A stretch of DNA of 64,000 nucleotides, from the NCBI GenBank assembly GCA_034142505.1, contig JAWZDV010000008.1:1-64000 (forward strand). Direction: 5' to 3'. Of the stretch, positions 43,172 to 52,870 are shown piece by piece. A model generated the notes under the pieces. That model did not search any database and was not told where the DNA came from. It was given only the letters and a program-made list of their open reading frames with translations. This stretch comes from Hungatella_A sp034142505 (GTDB taxonomy: Bacteria > Bacillota > Clostridia > Lachnospirales > Lachnospiraceae). The stretch's first letter is position 1. Every line of letters starts with the position of its first letter. The position numbers and the translations under genes are program-made.

Positions 43172-44221
43172 TTACTCCTCTCCTTCCGTGATCTGGCCGG
43201 TTGTATTCTGCCCGGCGGCGCCCGCGTTACTTCCGCCCGCATTACCGCTTCCCGCATTTCCTGCTGCCTGTGAGGTAAAGCTGTCTAAGGGAAGAATAGT
43301 GCTGGTCTTATCCGTTCCGTCGATGATGACCTTCAAATTCGGCAGAACCTCCTCCATCGTCTCATAGAACATCCGCTGTTTTGTCACCTGCGGATTCTTG
43401 ATATACTCCTCGTACATGGCGTTGAACTTTGCCACCTCCGCGTTTGCCTCGTTGATACGCCGGGTCTTTTCAGACTCTGCCTCCTGGAGAATCTTGTCGA
43501 TCTCCGCCGTGGCGCCCGGCAGCTTTTCATTGCGGTATTTGTTGGCATTGTTGATGGAGGTTTCCTTGCCCTGCTTTGCCGTCTCCACTGCCTTGAAGGC
43601 TTCCATCACCTCTACGGTCGGCGGCTCGGAATCCTGGATCGTCACATTGACTACCTGGAGTCCCACATCGTGCTGTTCCAGCTTCTGGATGATCATGGTT
43701 TTAATGTTGGACTGGATCTCATTTTTCCCCGTTGTCAGGACGGAATCCACGTCGTAGCTGCCAATCACGCTTCGGATGCAGCTCTTGCTGATGTTTTTGA
43801 GGATCAGCAGCGGGTCTTCGGAGGCGTAAACGGCCTTCACCGGATCAGCCACCTTATATTCGATAAAAAAGTCCACGTTGACGAAGTTGTAGTCGCTGGT
43901 AATCATCAGCGAGTCCTCCTCCTCACTCTCGTTGTTGCCCGGATCATAGCCGAGAGCAAACCCCTGAATCGTGGTGTTTACTTTCTGCACATTCTGGATA
44001 AATGGAATCTTGAAGTGCAGTCCCGGCGTAGTCACGTTGCTGGCGATTCCTAAGGTTGTCAGCACCGCCTGCTCCTGTTCCTGAATGTTATAGACGGAAC
44101 TAAAGCCAAGCACCGCCACCACCAAAACAACAATCACGGCGAGCCCTGTTTTCTTCGCCCGGCCCATAAACTTCTTCGCCTTGCCTTTCATTTCCTGCAT
44201 ATCAGGATTGTAAGTCTCCAT
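43172..44221 (-). CDS. hflK: SPFH/Band 7 membrane protein HflK
   Basis: 349 residues: a short cytoplasmic start, one membrane helix (about 24-46), the SPFH/band-7 domain (VYNIQEQEQAVLTTLG, PGLHFKIPFIQNVQKV), a long coiled coil (about 215-295) and a Gly/Asn/Ala-rich tail. It forms the HflKC complex with the next gene. The transcript starts about 275 nt upstream and carries a riboswitch-like leader with a terminator, so hflKC looks to be under metal-dependent transcription control, which is unusual. Confidence 0.92.
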   Translation of the reverse strand: METYNPDMQEMKGKAKKFMGRAKKTGLAVIVVLVVAVLGFSSVYNIQEQEQAVLTTLGIASNVTTPGLHFKIPFIQNVQKVNTTIQGFALGYDPGNNESEEEDSLMITSDYNFVNVDFFIEYKVADPVKAVYASEDPLLILKNISKSCIRSVIGSYDVDSVLTTGKNEIQSNIKTMIIQKLEQHDVGLQVVNVTIQDSEPPTVEVMEAFKAVETAKQGKETSINNANKYRNEKLPGATAEIDKILQEAESEKTRRINEANAEVAKFNAMYEEYIKNPQVTKQRMFYETMEEVLPNLKVIIDGTDKTSTILPLDSFTSQAAGNAGSGNAGGSNAGAAGQNTTGQITEGEE

Positions 44222-44330
44222 ACTTTTTCCACCTTTCTGTTTTCCTTACTGGTTTATGCTCTGCCACTCTCCCCGGCCCATGGAACCGGAAATATGGACA
44301 GTCACGTAAGAGTTCTGAACATCATAAATC

Positions 44331-44494
44331 AAAAAAGACTCTTATTGGGGCCAATATGGCTGCAATAAAAGTCTTGCTGTTTCAATAGGATGCGGATAGA
44401 AACTCTCGTTCTATCGTCTTGACGTCATCATATACATGCTGGAAGTTTTTGCTTTGAGCCTTCAAAACTCCTTCATGTAAGCTACTCCCTCTTA
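44331..44494 (-). promoter_or_regulatory. yybP-ykoY-like (manganese) riboswitch and terminator ahead of hflK
   Basis: On the minus strand the leader begins TAAGAGGGAGTAGC (44494-44481) and later has AGCAAGACTTTTATTG (44378-44363). TAAGAG and CTTTTA can pair as P1, as in yybP-ykoY RNAs. TACATG / CATGTA with GGAGTTTTG / CAAAAACTTCC forms a long internal helix, and ATAGAA / TTTCTAT another. The 3' P1 strand is also the 5' arm of a terminator (AAGACTTTTATTG with CAATAAGAGTCTT, then TTTTTT, 44375-44331). Ligand binding would hide that strand and allow transcription. The ligand is inferred from the family. Confidence 0.68.
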
Positions 44495-44504
44495 CGTTAT
44501 GGAT

Positions 44505-44533
44505 ACTATATCACAGAGACAGCGTTTTGTCAA
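44505..44533 (-). promoter_or_regulatory. Promoter of the hflKC operon
   Basis: Minus strand TTGACA (44533-44528), 17-nt spacer, TATAGT (44510-44505). It places the transcript start near 44498, right before the riboswitch-like leader. Confidence 0.8.
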
Positions 44534-44550
44534 TCAATTGTCAATAAGGC

Positions 44551-44587
44551 GGCAGGGCGCCCGAAAGCTTGCTTTCGGCGCCCTGCC
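44551..44587 (-). terminator. Hairpin after fucI, probable terminator of the fucose operon
   Basis: GGCAGGGCGCCCGAAAG (44551-44567) pairs with CTTTCGGCGCCCTGCC (44572-44587) with one bulge. On the minus strand only a weak T-rich stretch follows. It lies about 22 nt after the fucI stop. Confidence 0.7.
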
Positions 44588-44609
44588 TTCTATATCTGCC
44601 ACATCAGCC

Positions 44610-46394
44610 TCACTTATAAAGCGGACCGTAAGCTGCACAAGCCTTATAATCGGCACTCTCTTTATCTTCCGTACCGAATGCCGACCACGCATGGGGACGG
44701 TAAATCTTCTCCTCCGCCACATTGTGCATCGTCACCGGAATTCTGAGCATGGAGGCCAGTGTGATCAAATCTGCTCCCACGTGTCCATACACCGTGACTC
44801 CGTGATTGGCGCCCCAGTTTGCCATCACACTGTAAACATCCGTAAACGCTCCGTGCCCTGTTAAATTCGGAGCAAACCACGTGGTAGGCCAGCCCGGATC
44901 GGTGCGCTTATCAATGATATTGTGGGCATCCTCCGGCAGGACTACCGTATGTCCCTCCGCAATTTGGATCACAGGCCCCAGGCCCTCCACAATATTGACC
45001 CGCAGCATGGTAACTGGCATCTCGGCGTCTGTCTTAAAATGACTGGAGAATCCGCCGCCGCGGAAGTATTCGTAATTGGCACGCCTCCAGTCCGTGGCAT
45101 CCGTACAGGCCTTGATATCTACCTCCGTCATCTCCCACCAGGGCTTCATACAGCCCTCTCCCGCTTCATTTTTAGACGCCCCGCTGCCGTCAAGGGCGGT
45201 TGCGCCTGAATTGATCAGATGAATGAAACCGTCCTTGCCATACCCCTCCGGGGTCACGCCGGTCACCCGCTTACAGGCCTCGGGGCTCCAGTAGGTGCGC
45301 ACATCGTGGAAACAGGGGGCCGTGTTGCTGATCAGCGTTCCAAGCATCATGGACACACCGTTTAAGGTGTCGTTTTCCGTGGCAAACGGCGTCGGCATCT
45401 TGGGACCGTTCCAGTCGAAGGTGGAGGCCATAATTGCTTCCGTAAAGTCCGCATTGGGAAGCCAGTCCGTCCAGTTTCGCTGTCCCTGGAACCCTCCGGC
45501 TACCGCGTTCTTGCCAAGCGCTTCCTCGCACCAGCCCAGCTCTGCCAGTTTGGGATTGCCGTAGAGAATATCCCGCATCACCATGGTCATCTTGGTGATA
45601 AACTCCCAGTCCTTTTCCGGAGCAACCACCTTCGATTTTCTGATCACCTCCGACAGCTGCTTCCCGGCATTGAAGTCTGTGCCCTCGTGGCAGTATTCCT
45701 TAACCCAGGCCAGCGCCCGTTCATACTCCTCGGCGTCATAAATTTCCAGTGTAATCCGGCGGATGATTTCCGTCATATCCACCCACTCCGCCCGCATGCC
45801 AAAATACTTCTGGAACATGGTGGCATCACAGAAGCTGCCCGCAATTCCCATTGCAATTCCGCCAAGATTGACATAAGCTTTGTTCTTCATCCAGCCTACG
45901 GCCGCCGCGCCTTTTGCAAACCGCAGGATTTTTTCCTGCACATCGGCAGGTATGCTGGTGTCAGACGCTTCCTGAACGTCATGTCCATAGATGGCAAATG
46001 CCGGAAGCCCCCTCTGCGCGTGAGCCGCCATCACAGCCGCCAGGTACACCGCGCCGGGCCGCTCGGTTCCGTTGAATCCCCATACGGCTTTGATGGTCTT
46101 GGGGTTCATGTCAAAGGTCTCCGTTCCGTAACACCAGCATGGGGTGACGGTCAGCGTCGCGACCACATTTTCCCCCTCAAACTGCTCCGCACAGGCCGCA
46201 GCCTCCGCGCCGCCTCCGATGGTAGTCTCTGAAATCACACACTGAACCGGCGTTCCGTCCGGATATTTTAAATGTCCGCTGATTAACCGCGCGGCGCTCT
46301 GAGCCATGCCCATGGTCTGGACTTCCAGGGATTCCCTGACACCTCCCCAGCGTCCGTCGATGACAGGTCTGATTCCGATCTTCGGATATCTCAT
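44610..46394 (-). CDS. fucI: L-fucose isomerase
   Basis: Converts L-fucose to L-fuculose, Mn2+-dependent, in the cytoplasm. The 594 residues match the family length. Visible are the N-terminal IGIRPVIDGRWGGVRES, VTPCWCYGTETFDMNP, WGFNGTERPGAVYLAA, the metal-site segments AEWVDMTEI and EKDWEFITKMTMVMRD, and the C-terminal HGAFTDVYSVMANWGANHG. It is the last gene of the fucose operon, 1 nt after the kinase gene, with a hairpin terminator downstream. Confidence 0.95.
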   Translation of the reverse strand: MRYPKIGIRPVIDGRWGGVRESLEVQTMGMAQSAARLISGHLKYPDGTPVQCVISETTIGGGAEAAACAEQFEGENVVATLTVTPCWCYGTETFDMNPKTIKAVWGFNGTERPGAVYLAAVMAAHAQRGLPAFAIYGHDVQEASDTSIPADVQEKILRFAKGAAAVGWMKNKAYVNLGGIAMGIAGSFCDATMFQKYFGMRAEWVDMTEIIRRITLEIYDAEEYERALAWVKEYCHEGTDFNAGKQLSEVIRKSKVVAPEKDWEFITKMTMVMRDILYGNPKLAELGWCEEALGKNAVAGGFQGQRNWTDWLPNADFTEAIMASTFDWNGPKMPTPFATENDTLNGVSMMLGTLISNTAPCFHDVRTYWSPEACKRVTGVTPEGYGKDGFIHLINSGATALDGSGASKNEAGEGCMKPWWEMTEVDIKACTDATDWRRANYEYFRGGGFSSHFKTDAEMPVTMLRVNIVEGLGPVIQIAEGHTVVLPEDAHNIIDKRTDPGWPTTWFAPNLTGHGAFTDVYSVMANWGANHGVTVYGHVGADLITLASMLRIPVTMHNVAEEKIYRPHAWSAFGTEDKESADYKACAAYGPLYK

Positions 46395-46395
46395 A

Positions 46396-47838
46396 TTAAC
46401 TTTCTCCTTTCAAGATGTTTTTATAGGATGCAAATGCCCTCTCCCACAATTCCCGGTCCACAGGCTGGTACTGCTTCAAATGCTCGCTCTTTGCGATCAG
46501 GCGGCGGCCTTCCTCCAGGCTCTTAAGAGCGCCGACCGCTGTCAGCTGTATGATGATGTTTCCCAGGGCTGTGGCCTCCACAGGTCCCGCCACAACAGGA
46601 ATCCCGCAGCTGTTGGCCGTCAGCTGGCAGAGAATCTCCGCCTGGATGCCTCCGCCCAGCATATGCAGCACGGAGAAGGTTCTGCCGGTTGCACAGGCCA
46701 GCTGCTCCAGCGCAAGACGGTATTTCAGCGCAAGACTCTCATAGATGCACCGCATAACCTCCCCCACTGTCTCGGGCACATACTGACCGGTTTTTTGGCA
46801 GTAAACTTTTACCAGTTCCGGAATATCCCCCGGCACCCCAAACTCCGGTGCATCCGGATCGATGAAACACCGCAGCGGCGGCGCTTCCGACGCCAGCCGG
46901 GCCAGTTTCGAAAAGCTGTACTCCTCTCCCTGGCGTCTGTATTGTCTCCGGCTCTCCTGGATTAACCAGAGGCCGATGATATTTTTTAGATAATTGACTT
47001 TCCCGTTGGCTCCCGCCTCGTTGGACAGTTCCAGCTTCAGACTCTCCTTCGTGAGAACCGGCGCGTCCAGCTCCGTTCCCAGCAGACTCCAGGTTCCGCA
47101 GGAAAGGAATGCGGCGTCCTCCCGGCTGTCCGACGGCACCGCCGCCACCGCGCACTGGGTGTCATGACCGGCAACCGCCACGACCTTGGCATTTTGATAG
47201 GTTCCTGTTATGGTACCGGAGGGCACCGGAGTCAAAAACAGGGACGGATCAATGCCTGCCGCATTCAGAACAGCCTGCGACCACTGGCTGCCACGTGGAT
47301 TTAACAGCTGGCTTGTGGAGGCAATCGTCCGCTCACAGGTTGGATTTCCTGTGAGCCGGTAAGCCAGCAGGTCCGGCATAAAAAGAAGGGTTTTGGCCCT
47401 TGAAAGCACCTCCGGCCGCTGCTCCTTTAACGCCAGCAGCTGAAACAGGGTGTTGATGGCCATGATCTGGTTCCCGGTCTCCTCATAGAGCCGTTCTTGT
47501 TCCATCTGGGCAAAGAACCGTTCCGGCATGCCGTTGGTTCGGACATCCCGGTAATGCACCGGATTTTCCAGCAGTTCCCCCCGGTCATCCAGAAGGCCGA
47601 AGTCAACTCCCCAGGTATCAAAACCAAGACTGTCAAACTCACCGGCCTTTTGAATTCCCACCTTTATTTCCGCTTCAATCGCGTCAAAATCCCAATAAAG
47701 AGTATCATTTTTCAGAACCGGATTATTTTCAAAGCGGTGGACTTCCTCATAGGTCAATACCTGATCCTGAAACTCTGCTTTGATGGCTCTGCCGCTGGAG
47801 GCCCCCAGGTCAAACGCCAGCACCCGGTGGGGCCTCAT
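46396..47838 (-). CDS. FGGY sugar kinase, rhamnulokinase family, probable L-fuculokinase
   Basis: 480-residue FGGY kinase. The N terminus VLAFDLGASSGRAI and the block DTWGVDFGLLDDRG are closest to RhaB-type rhamnulokinases, and the C-terminal FSVLHMLGGGIQAEILCQLTA carries the ATP site. The neighbours are fucI, fucU and fucA, so it most likely phosphorylates L-fuculose; no rhamnose isomerase is present. The start overlaps the fucU stop by ATGA. The substrate is inferred from context, and rhamnulose cannot be excluded. Confidence 0.9.
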   Translation of the reverse strand: MRPHRVLAFDLGASSGRAIKAEFQDQVLTYEEVHRFENNPVLKNDTLYWDFDAIEAEIKVGIQKAGEFDSLGFDTWGVDFGLLDDRGELLENPVHYRDVRTNGMPERFFAQMEQERLYEETGNQIMAINTLFQLLALKEQRPEVLSRAKTLLFMPDLLAYRLTGNPTCERTIASTSQLLNPRGSQWSQAVLNAAGIDPSLFLTPVPSGTITGTYQNAKVVAVAGHDTQCAVAAVPSDSREDAAFLSCGTWSLLGTELDAPVLTKESLKLELSNEAGANGKVNYLKNIIGLWLIQESRRQYRRQGEEYSFSKLARLASEAPPLRCFIDPDAPEFGVPGDIPELVKVYCQKTGQYVPETVGEVMRCIYESLALKYRLALEQLACATGRTFSVLHMLGGGIQAEILCQLTANSCGIPVVAGPVEATALGNIIIQLTAVGALKSLEEGRRLIAKSEHLKQYQPVDRELWERAFASYKNILKGES

Positions 47839-48269
47839 GATACCACTCCTTTCTTTAGGAGGATATTGGCATAAATCTGGGTTTCGCCTGAGGCAACAAT
47901 GGCATAGGCTTTTTTGGCGCGGTCGTAAAAGGCAAACCGCTCCATCATCTCAATGTTCCCATACTTTGGCTCATAGGCGGCAAGCAGGGCTTTGTATTCC
48001 TCCCAGATAACCGGCTGGCAGGGATCTCCCTCCACCACGGACATCAGCGCCACCTGATAGTCACTGTACTGGTCAAGCGGGATCAGTGTTAAGACAGCAT
48101 CCAGCAGTTCCGTCACGCCGTGTCCGTCGGCACGGATGACAACGGCATCCTTCCCCACACTCTCTGTGGGGAAGTTTCCGTCAGCAATCACAAGTTCATC
48201 ACCGTGACCCATTTCACACAACACCTTAAGAAATTCCGGTGAGATTATAGATGGAATATTTTTTAACAT
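47835..48269 (-). CDS. fucU: L-fucose mutarotase FucU
   Basis: 144-residue RbsD/FucU family protein that interconverts alpha- and beta-L-fucose, feeding the right anomer to FucI. The signature EMGHGDELVIADGNFP (about 19-34) carries the catalytic histidine, and the C-terminal half has AFYDRAKKAYAIVASGE as in FucU. The length matches the family. It lies 2 nt after fucA and overlaps the kinase gene by ATGA, so it is tightly coupled within the operon. Confidence 0.95.
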   Translation of the reverse strand: MLKNIPSIISPEFLKVLCEMGHGDELVIADGNFPTESVGKDAVVIRADGHGVTELLDAVLTLIPLDQYSDYQVALMSVVEGDPCQPVIWEEYKALLAAYEPKYGNIEMMERFAFYDRAKKAYAIVASGETQIYANILLKKGVVS

Positions 48270-48271
48270 AG

Positions 48272-48958
48272 TTACCGTTCCTCATTGTATTTCTTGTAGC
48301 CCGGGTGGCGTCCTGTCACTCCATAGTTTGAGCGGAGCGCAATCAGCTTGTCAACATTTTCCCTTGAGATATCATGGCTGCCGCCCAGAATCACCGCATT
48401 GATGGTAATCTTCGCCCACAGTTCCAGACTCTCCATCCGGTAGAAGGCTGTCACCAAGTCACTTCCCACGGCCAGGGCGCCATGATTTTCCAGAAGCAGA
48501 ACGTCATGCTCCTGCAGATAGGGTTCAATGGCATTTGGCACCTCCATGGTGGACGGTGTTCCGTAGGGCGTAAGTGGAACAGAGCCTATGACACATACAT
48601 CCTCGATCATATTGTACATATCCATGGATTTGTGTGCCACGGCAAAGCCGGTCGCTCCCGGCGGATGCGCATGCAGTACCGAGAATACGTCATCTCTCTT
48701 CTCATAACAGCGCATATGCATCTTAATCTCGCTGGATGGTCTGTAACCGGGCGCCCCTTCTAAAATCTCATAATCGGAATTGATCCGGATCAGTTTATCC
48801 GGTGTGATAAAGGCTTTGCTGATTCCCGTCGGTGTAACCAGAAACGTTCCATCCTCCAGCTTCACCGAGACGTTGCCGTCATTGGCGGCCACCCAGCCCA
48901 GCTGCCACATTTTACCACAGATATCACAGATCTGTTCTTTTATCGTTTGAATATCCAT
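48272..48958 (-). CDS. fucA: L-fuculose-1-phosphate aldolase (class II aldolase)
   Basis: Zinc enzyme that cleaves L-fuculose-1-phosphate to dihydroxyacetone phosphate and L-lactaldehyde. 228 residues: GWVAANDGNVSV near 23-34, the YRPSSEIKMH segment with the catalytic Glu, the zinc ligands in HAHPPGATGFAVAH and a further His in ENHGALAVG. The start at 48958 is chosen over 48982 because AAGGTG lies 6 nt upstream. It is the first catabolic gene after the ABC transporter genes. Confidence 0.93.
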   Translation of the reverse strand: MDIQTIKEQICDICGKMWQLGWVAANDGNVSVKLEDGTFLVTPTGISKAFITPDKLIRINSDYEILEGAPGYRPSSEIKMHMRCYEKRDDVFSVLHAHPPGATGFAVAHKSMDMYNMIEDVCVIGSVPLTPYGTPSTMEVPNAIEPYLQEHDVLLLENHGALAVGSDLVTAFYRMESLELWAKITINAVILGGSHDISRENVDKLIALRSNYGVTGRHPGYKKYNEER

Positions 48959-49023
48959 CCTTATCACCTTTCTTTCTGCCATGTTGTCAAGCTATGTAAC
49001 CGCCCAGGGACAAACTGCTTTTA

Positions 49024-50112
49024 TTAACCCTCGTATACCAGGTTCTTTGCGATCATCTCGTCTACATTGCTGCCATCCCACCATGCGCCGCCGATGGATA
49101 CGGTACCCGTAACCTCTTTGCCTTCCAGGGCAAATACGGCCTGCTCCACGGACTGGTAGCCAATCTGGTAGGAATCCTGCGCAACCGCGCCAACCAGTTT
49201 CGGTCCGGTTGTCTTCTTCATCCATTCAATCTGCTTGGAACCTGCATCATATCCGCAGAACTTGATGGCATCATATTTATTTCCGGCTGCGCCGATGGCA
49301 TCATATACCTGCTTTACCACACCCTCGTTGCTCATGAAAATGGCATTGACGCCTTTCTCATACAGCGCTTCCAGAGCGGCTTTGTAGGCATTGTCGGCAT
49401 CGCCCGGTTTTACTTCTTTTTCAATGGTGCATTTTCCCTTGGTAGCCGCATCTGCCTCCGCTAACTCTGTAAATTTATCTACAAAACCCTTGGCGCGGTC
49501 GATACCGGTCTGGGTTTCGTCATGCTGGATGACGCCTACCACATAGTTGTCACTGGCAGCGATCTCATCTTTGATGGCCGCGAAGAAGTTTTCTGCCGCC
49601 AGGGCCGCCGCTACCTCATTGCTGGTTGCTACGGACGAGAGAATCGGATTCTTGCCCGCGCTGTCCAGTGCATCCACATCGGCTTTCCAGATACCGCTGT
49701 CAAACTGAACTACCGGGATTTTTTTGTCGGAAGCCTGCTTTAGCAGATCCACATAGCCTTCTCCGATGGTTGCAAGCACCAGAGCGGACGCGTTGTTGGA
49801 AAGGGCGGACTGCACCATCTCCATCTGAGACGGAATGTCCTTGGCGGACTCACTGGCCGGTCCACGGAAGGTAATATCATAGCCATATTTAGCGCCTGCA
49901 TCCACAGCCCCGGCTTTTACCGACTGCCAGAACGCGTGGGACTCTCCTTTCGCCACTACGGCGATAGTCTTCTTGTCACCTGACGCAGCCGCGGCTGCTG
50001 TTGTCCCGCCATCTGCGGGTGCCTGGGTTTTAGTTCCTCCACAGGCGGTAAGGGCCAGCATCATACCAGCCGTCATCACTACGGAAACTGCTCTCTTTAA
50101 ACTTTTTTTCAT
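49024..50112 (-). CDS. Sugar ABC transporter substrate-binding lipoprotein (RbsB type)
   Basis: 362 residues with a lipoprotein signal peptide (lipobox LTAC, Cys24) and an Ala/Gly-rich linker. A periplasmic binding protein type 4 domain follows (IAVVAKGESHAFWQSVKAGA, ASALVLATIGEGYVDLLKQA, GVIQHDETQTGIDRAKGF). Given the operon it is the likely L-fucose binding protein. It is encoded 51 nt after the permease gene and 65 nt before fucA. Confidence 0.93.
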   Translation of the reverse strand: MKKSLKRAVSVVMTAGMMLALTACGGTKTQAPADGGTTAAAAASGDKKTIAVVAKGESHAFWQSVKAGAVDAGAKYGYDITFRGPASESAKDIPSQMEMVQSALSNNASALVLATIGEGYVDLLKQASDKKIPVVQFDSGIWKADVDALDSAGKNPILSSVATSNEVAAALAAENFFAAIKDEIAASDNYVVGVIQHDETQTGIDRAKGFVDKFTELAEADAATKGKCTIEKEVKPGDADNAYKAALEALYEKGVNAIFMSNEGVVKQVYDAIGAAGNKYDAIKFCGYDAGSKQIEWMKKTTGPKLVGAVAQDSYQIGYQSVEQAVFALEGKEVTGTVSIGGAWWDGSNVDEMIAKNLVYEG

Positions 50113-50163
50113 GTTTTTCCCTCTTTTCTTTTATTTTGCAACCGGCTTACTTCCCGGTTTACA

Positions 50164-51213
50164 CTACTTTTTTACAGGTTTTGGCTGCTCTTCTTTCTTG
50201 ATTTTGACACGGTTTGCGTGTTTGGTTTTGATCACATCCATCAGCACTGCCATCACCACAATGATGCCGGTCAGCACGAAGGTGACGTAGGTGGAATTCA
50301 CATTTAAGTTAAACTTGGCCAGCACAAAATTCAGTCCGCTGCGGATGACCACCAGCATCATGGAGCCAAGCAGAGAACCTGCAACCGAGGCCACGCCGCC
50401 GGCCGCGCTTGTTCCGCCGATGTACACGCCTGCTATGGCATCCAACTCCATGCCGTTTCCGGTAGCCGCCGCCACGGTGGAGAAAGACGCGGCCCAGAAG
50501 ATGGCTGCAATCCCGGCCATCGTACCGGCAATCACATAGGCAATGATTTTATATTTGTCCGTATCAATACCGGAAAGACGGGTGGCCTCCTCGTTGCTGC
50601 CGATGGAAAGGATGTAGCGCCCGATTTTATTTTTATACATCAGAAACATGCAGATTACGGTAAAGCCTAACACCCAGAAAAGCCCTGTGGGCACGCCGTT
50701 GGCGTTGGAAAACACCGCGTTAAACCAGGTTCCGCTTGGGAAGAAAATGTTAGGAATAGAGACAATGATCGCCGACAATCCCCTTGAAAACATCATCGTC
50801 CCCAGTGTGGCTATAAAGGCCGGAATTTTAAGCTTCGCCACCAGAATCCCATTGACCAGTCCGAACATGGCGCCCATGGCGATCATCACCGGTATCGTAA
50901 GTCCCAGGGGCATCCCGTCCATATACAGTTTCCCGGAGACCACCGCACAGGCGATACAGACGGTGCCGATGGACAAGTCAATCCCTCCCGTGGCGATGAC
51001 AAAGGTTACTCCCAGAGCCAGGATGGCATAGGGGGCTAGGGACTGCACCATGCTTACGATGTTATACCTGTCCACAAAGTTCCGGTTGAGCAGGCTGAAG
51101 ATAATGACCAGAATGATCAGCGCCGCCAGTACGATAAAATTCTGCTTTCCCTTTGATGCCAGCTGTTTTGCCTTATCCGTTAATGTGTTGTTTGCCGCCA
51201 TTTGTTTCTCCAT
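50164..51213 (-). CDS. Sugar ABC transporter permease (RbsC type)
   Basis: 349 residues with about ten membrane helices. It carries the RbsC-family segments VIATGGIDLSIGTV and SIGSNEEATRLSGIDTDKYKI. The likely substrate is L-fucose. GGAGG lies 8 nt before the ATG and the gene starts 3 nt after the ATPase stop, so the two are coupled. Confidence 0.93.
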   Translation of the reverse strand: MEKQMAANNTLTDKAKQLASKGKQNFIVLAALIILVIIFSLLNRNFVDRYNIVSMVQSLAPYAILALGVTFVIATGGIDLSIGTVCIACAVVSGKLYMDGMPLGLTIPVMIAMGAMFGLVNGILVAKLKIPAFIATLGTMMFSRGLSAIIVSIPNIFFPSGTWFNAVFSNANGVPTGLFWVLGFTVICMFLMYKNKIGRYILSIGSNEEATRLSGIDTDKYKIIAYVIAGTMAGIAAIFWAASFSTVAAATGNGMELDAIAGVYIGGTSAAGGVASVAGSLLGSMMLVVIRSGLNFVLAKFNLNVNSTYVTFVLTGIIVVMAVLMDVIKTKHANRVKIKKEEQPKPVKK

Positions 51214-51216
51214 GAT

Positions 51217-52716
51217 TTATACCTCCCTCATTGTTGCGTATTTCATAATTTCTTCCTGGGTTGCATCTTTGATATCCAATGTAGCTGTAACCCGTCCCTC
51301 ACACATCACCATAACCCGGTCGCTGAGTCTTTGAATTTCAGAAAGTTCCGAAGAAATCATGATAATGGATTTGCCTTTGGCCGCAAGATCTTCCATCAAC
51401 GTGTACATCTCGCTTTTCGCACCGATGTCAATTCCTCTGGTGGGTTCGTCAAATATGAAAATTTCTGAATCCTTCACAAGCCATTTGGCTACGATCACCT
51501 TCTGCTGGTTCCCGCCGGACAGATTTTTAATCTGCTGCTGCATGGAGGGTGTTTTTGTTTTCAGCAGATCGTTCACCTCTCTGGCATCCTGCTCGATCCG
51601 GGCATCGTCAATCACGCCATGGCTGATATATTGATCCAGAGAGCTTAACACCGTATTCTCCGCAACCGATTTGATCAGAAGGCAGCCGTAGCGCTTTCTG
51701 TCCTCAGAGAGGTAGCAGATGCCCCGTTTCACCGCCTCGCTGGGCGTTTTGATCTCCGCCTTTTCCCCGTGAATGTAAATTTCTCCGCTGTCGTAGGGAT
51801 CGGCTCCATAGACTGCCCTGGCAACCTCCGTTCTGCCCGCTCCCATCAGACCGGAAAAACCGAGAATCTCTCCTTTTCGGAGGTAAAAACTGACGTCCCG
51901 GATGGTTTTTCCCTGGCATAAATGCTTCACTTCCAATACCACCGGCGCATCCTCCGGCACATGGCTTTCTGTTTTCGCATCCCCGTAAATGACCCGGCCC
52001 ACCATCATCTTTACAATTTCGTCCTTGGTGGTGTCCTTGGTGATCAAGGTGCCAATGTATTCTCCGTCCCTCATCACAGACACCCTGTCGGAGATTCTGG
52101 TAATCTCATCCATGCGGTGGGAGATGTAGATCATGCCTATCCCTTTGTTTCGCAAATCTTCCATAATGGCAAATAGTTCATTCACCTCTGTCTGCGTAAG
52201 GGTGGCCGTCGGCTCATCGAGAATCAACAGTCTGGCATCCCTGGAGATCGCTTTCGCGATTTCCACCATCTGCTGTTTTCCCACGGTCAGAGTTCCCAGT
52301 ATGGCCGCCGGATCGATATCGACGCCAATTCGCTCAAACAGTGCCTTGGCATCCTGCTCCATCTGGCTGTCGTCAATGTAGAACTTCCCTTTCAACGGCT
52401 CCCGGCCGATAAATATATTCTGGGCCACGGTTAAGTGGTTCATCATATTGAGTTCCTGATGGATAATGCTGATGCCCGCCTGCTGGCTTTCTGAAATGCT
52501 GCCAAACCGCACCTCTTTTCCGAATAGGGTTACCGTTCCGCCGTCTCTTTGATAAATACCGCAGAGCACCTTCATCAGGGTTGATTTTCCCGCTCCGTTT
52601 TCACCCATCAGAGCGTGAACTTCCCCTTTTTTTAACTGGAACTGAACTTTTTTTAATGCATGGACACCTGCAAAATACTTCTCTATGCCCTGCATATCTA
52701 AAATGACATTGTTCAC
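51217..52716 (-). CDS. Sugar ABC transporter ATP-binding protein (RbsA/MglA type)
   Basis: 499 residues with two tandem ATPase domains. The first is complete: Walker A GENGAGKST, Walker B LLILDEPTATL and the switch His in YISHRMDE. The second has a degenerate Walker A (GLMGAGRTE) but an intact signature LSGGNQQKVIVAKWL, as is normal for RbsA. It powers the ribose-type importer and is the first gene of the fucose operon 52716-44610. The AraC regulator is divergent across a 224-bp gap. Confidence 0.94.
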   Translation of the reverse strand: MNNVILDMQGIEKYFAGVHALKKVQFQLKKGEVHALMGENGAGKSTLMKVLCGIYQRDGGTVTLFGKEVRFGSISESQQAGISIIHQELNMMNHLTVAQNIFIGREPLKGKFYIDDSQMEQDAKALFERIGVDIDPAAILGTLTVGKQQMVEIAKAISRDARLLILDEPTATLTQTEVNELFAIMEDLRNKGIGMIYISHRMDEITRISDRVSVMRDGEYIGTLITKDTTKDEIVKMMVGRVIYGDAKTESHVPEDAPVVLEVKHLCQGKTIRDVSFYLRKGEILGFSGLMGAGRTEVARAVYGADPYDSGEIYIHGEKAEIKTPSEAVKRGICYLSEDRKRYGCLLIKSVAENTVLSSLDQYISHGVIDDARIEQDAREVNDLLKTKTPSMQQQIKNLSGGNQQKVIVAKWLVKDSEIFIFDEPTRGIDIGAKSEMYTLMEDLAAKGKSIIMISSELSEIQRLSDRVMVMCEGRVTATLDIKDATQEEIMKYATMREV

Positions 52717-52870
52717 TGTGAGTCCTCCCGCTTTTGTTGGTTTTTCCCATTTCCATTGTGTCTAATCAAAGTATATCATTCAATTTTTGTCATTAATATA
52801 CATGGAATTGTCTTTTCTACGGTCAATTTTGTACTATTTTTTGGTTTCTTTTTTGTTTTCTTTCATTCCT

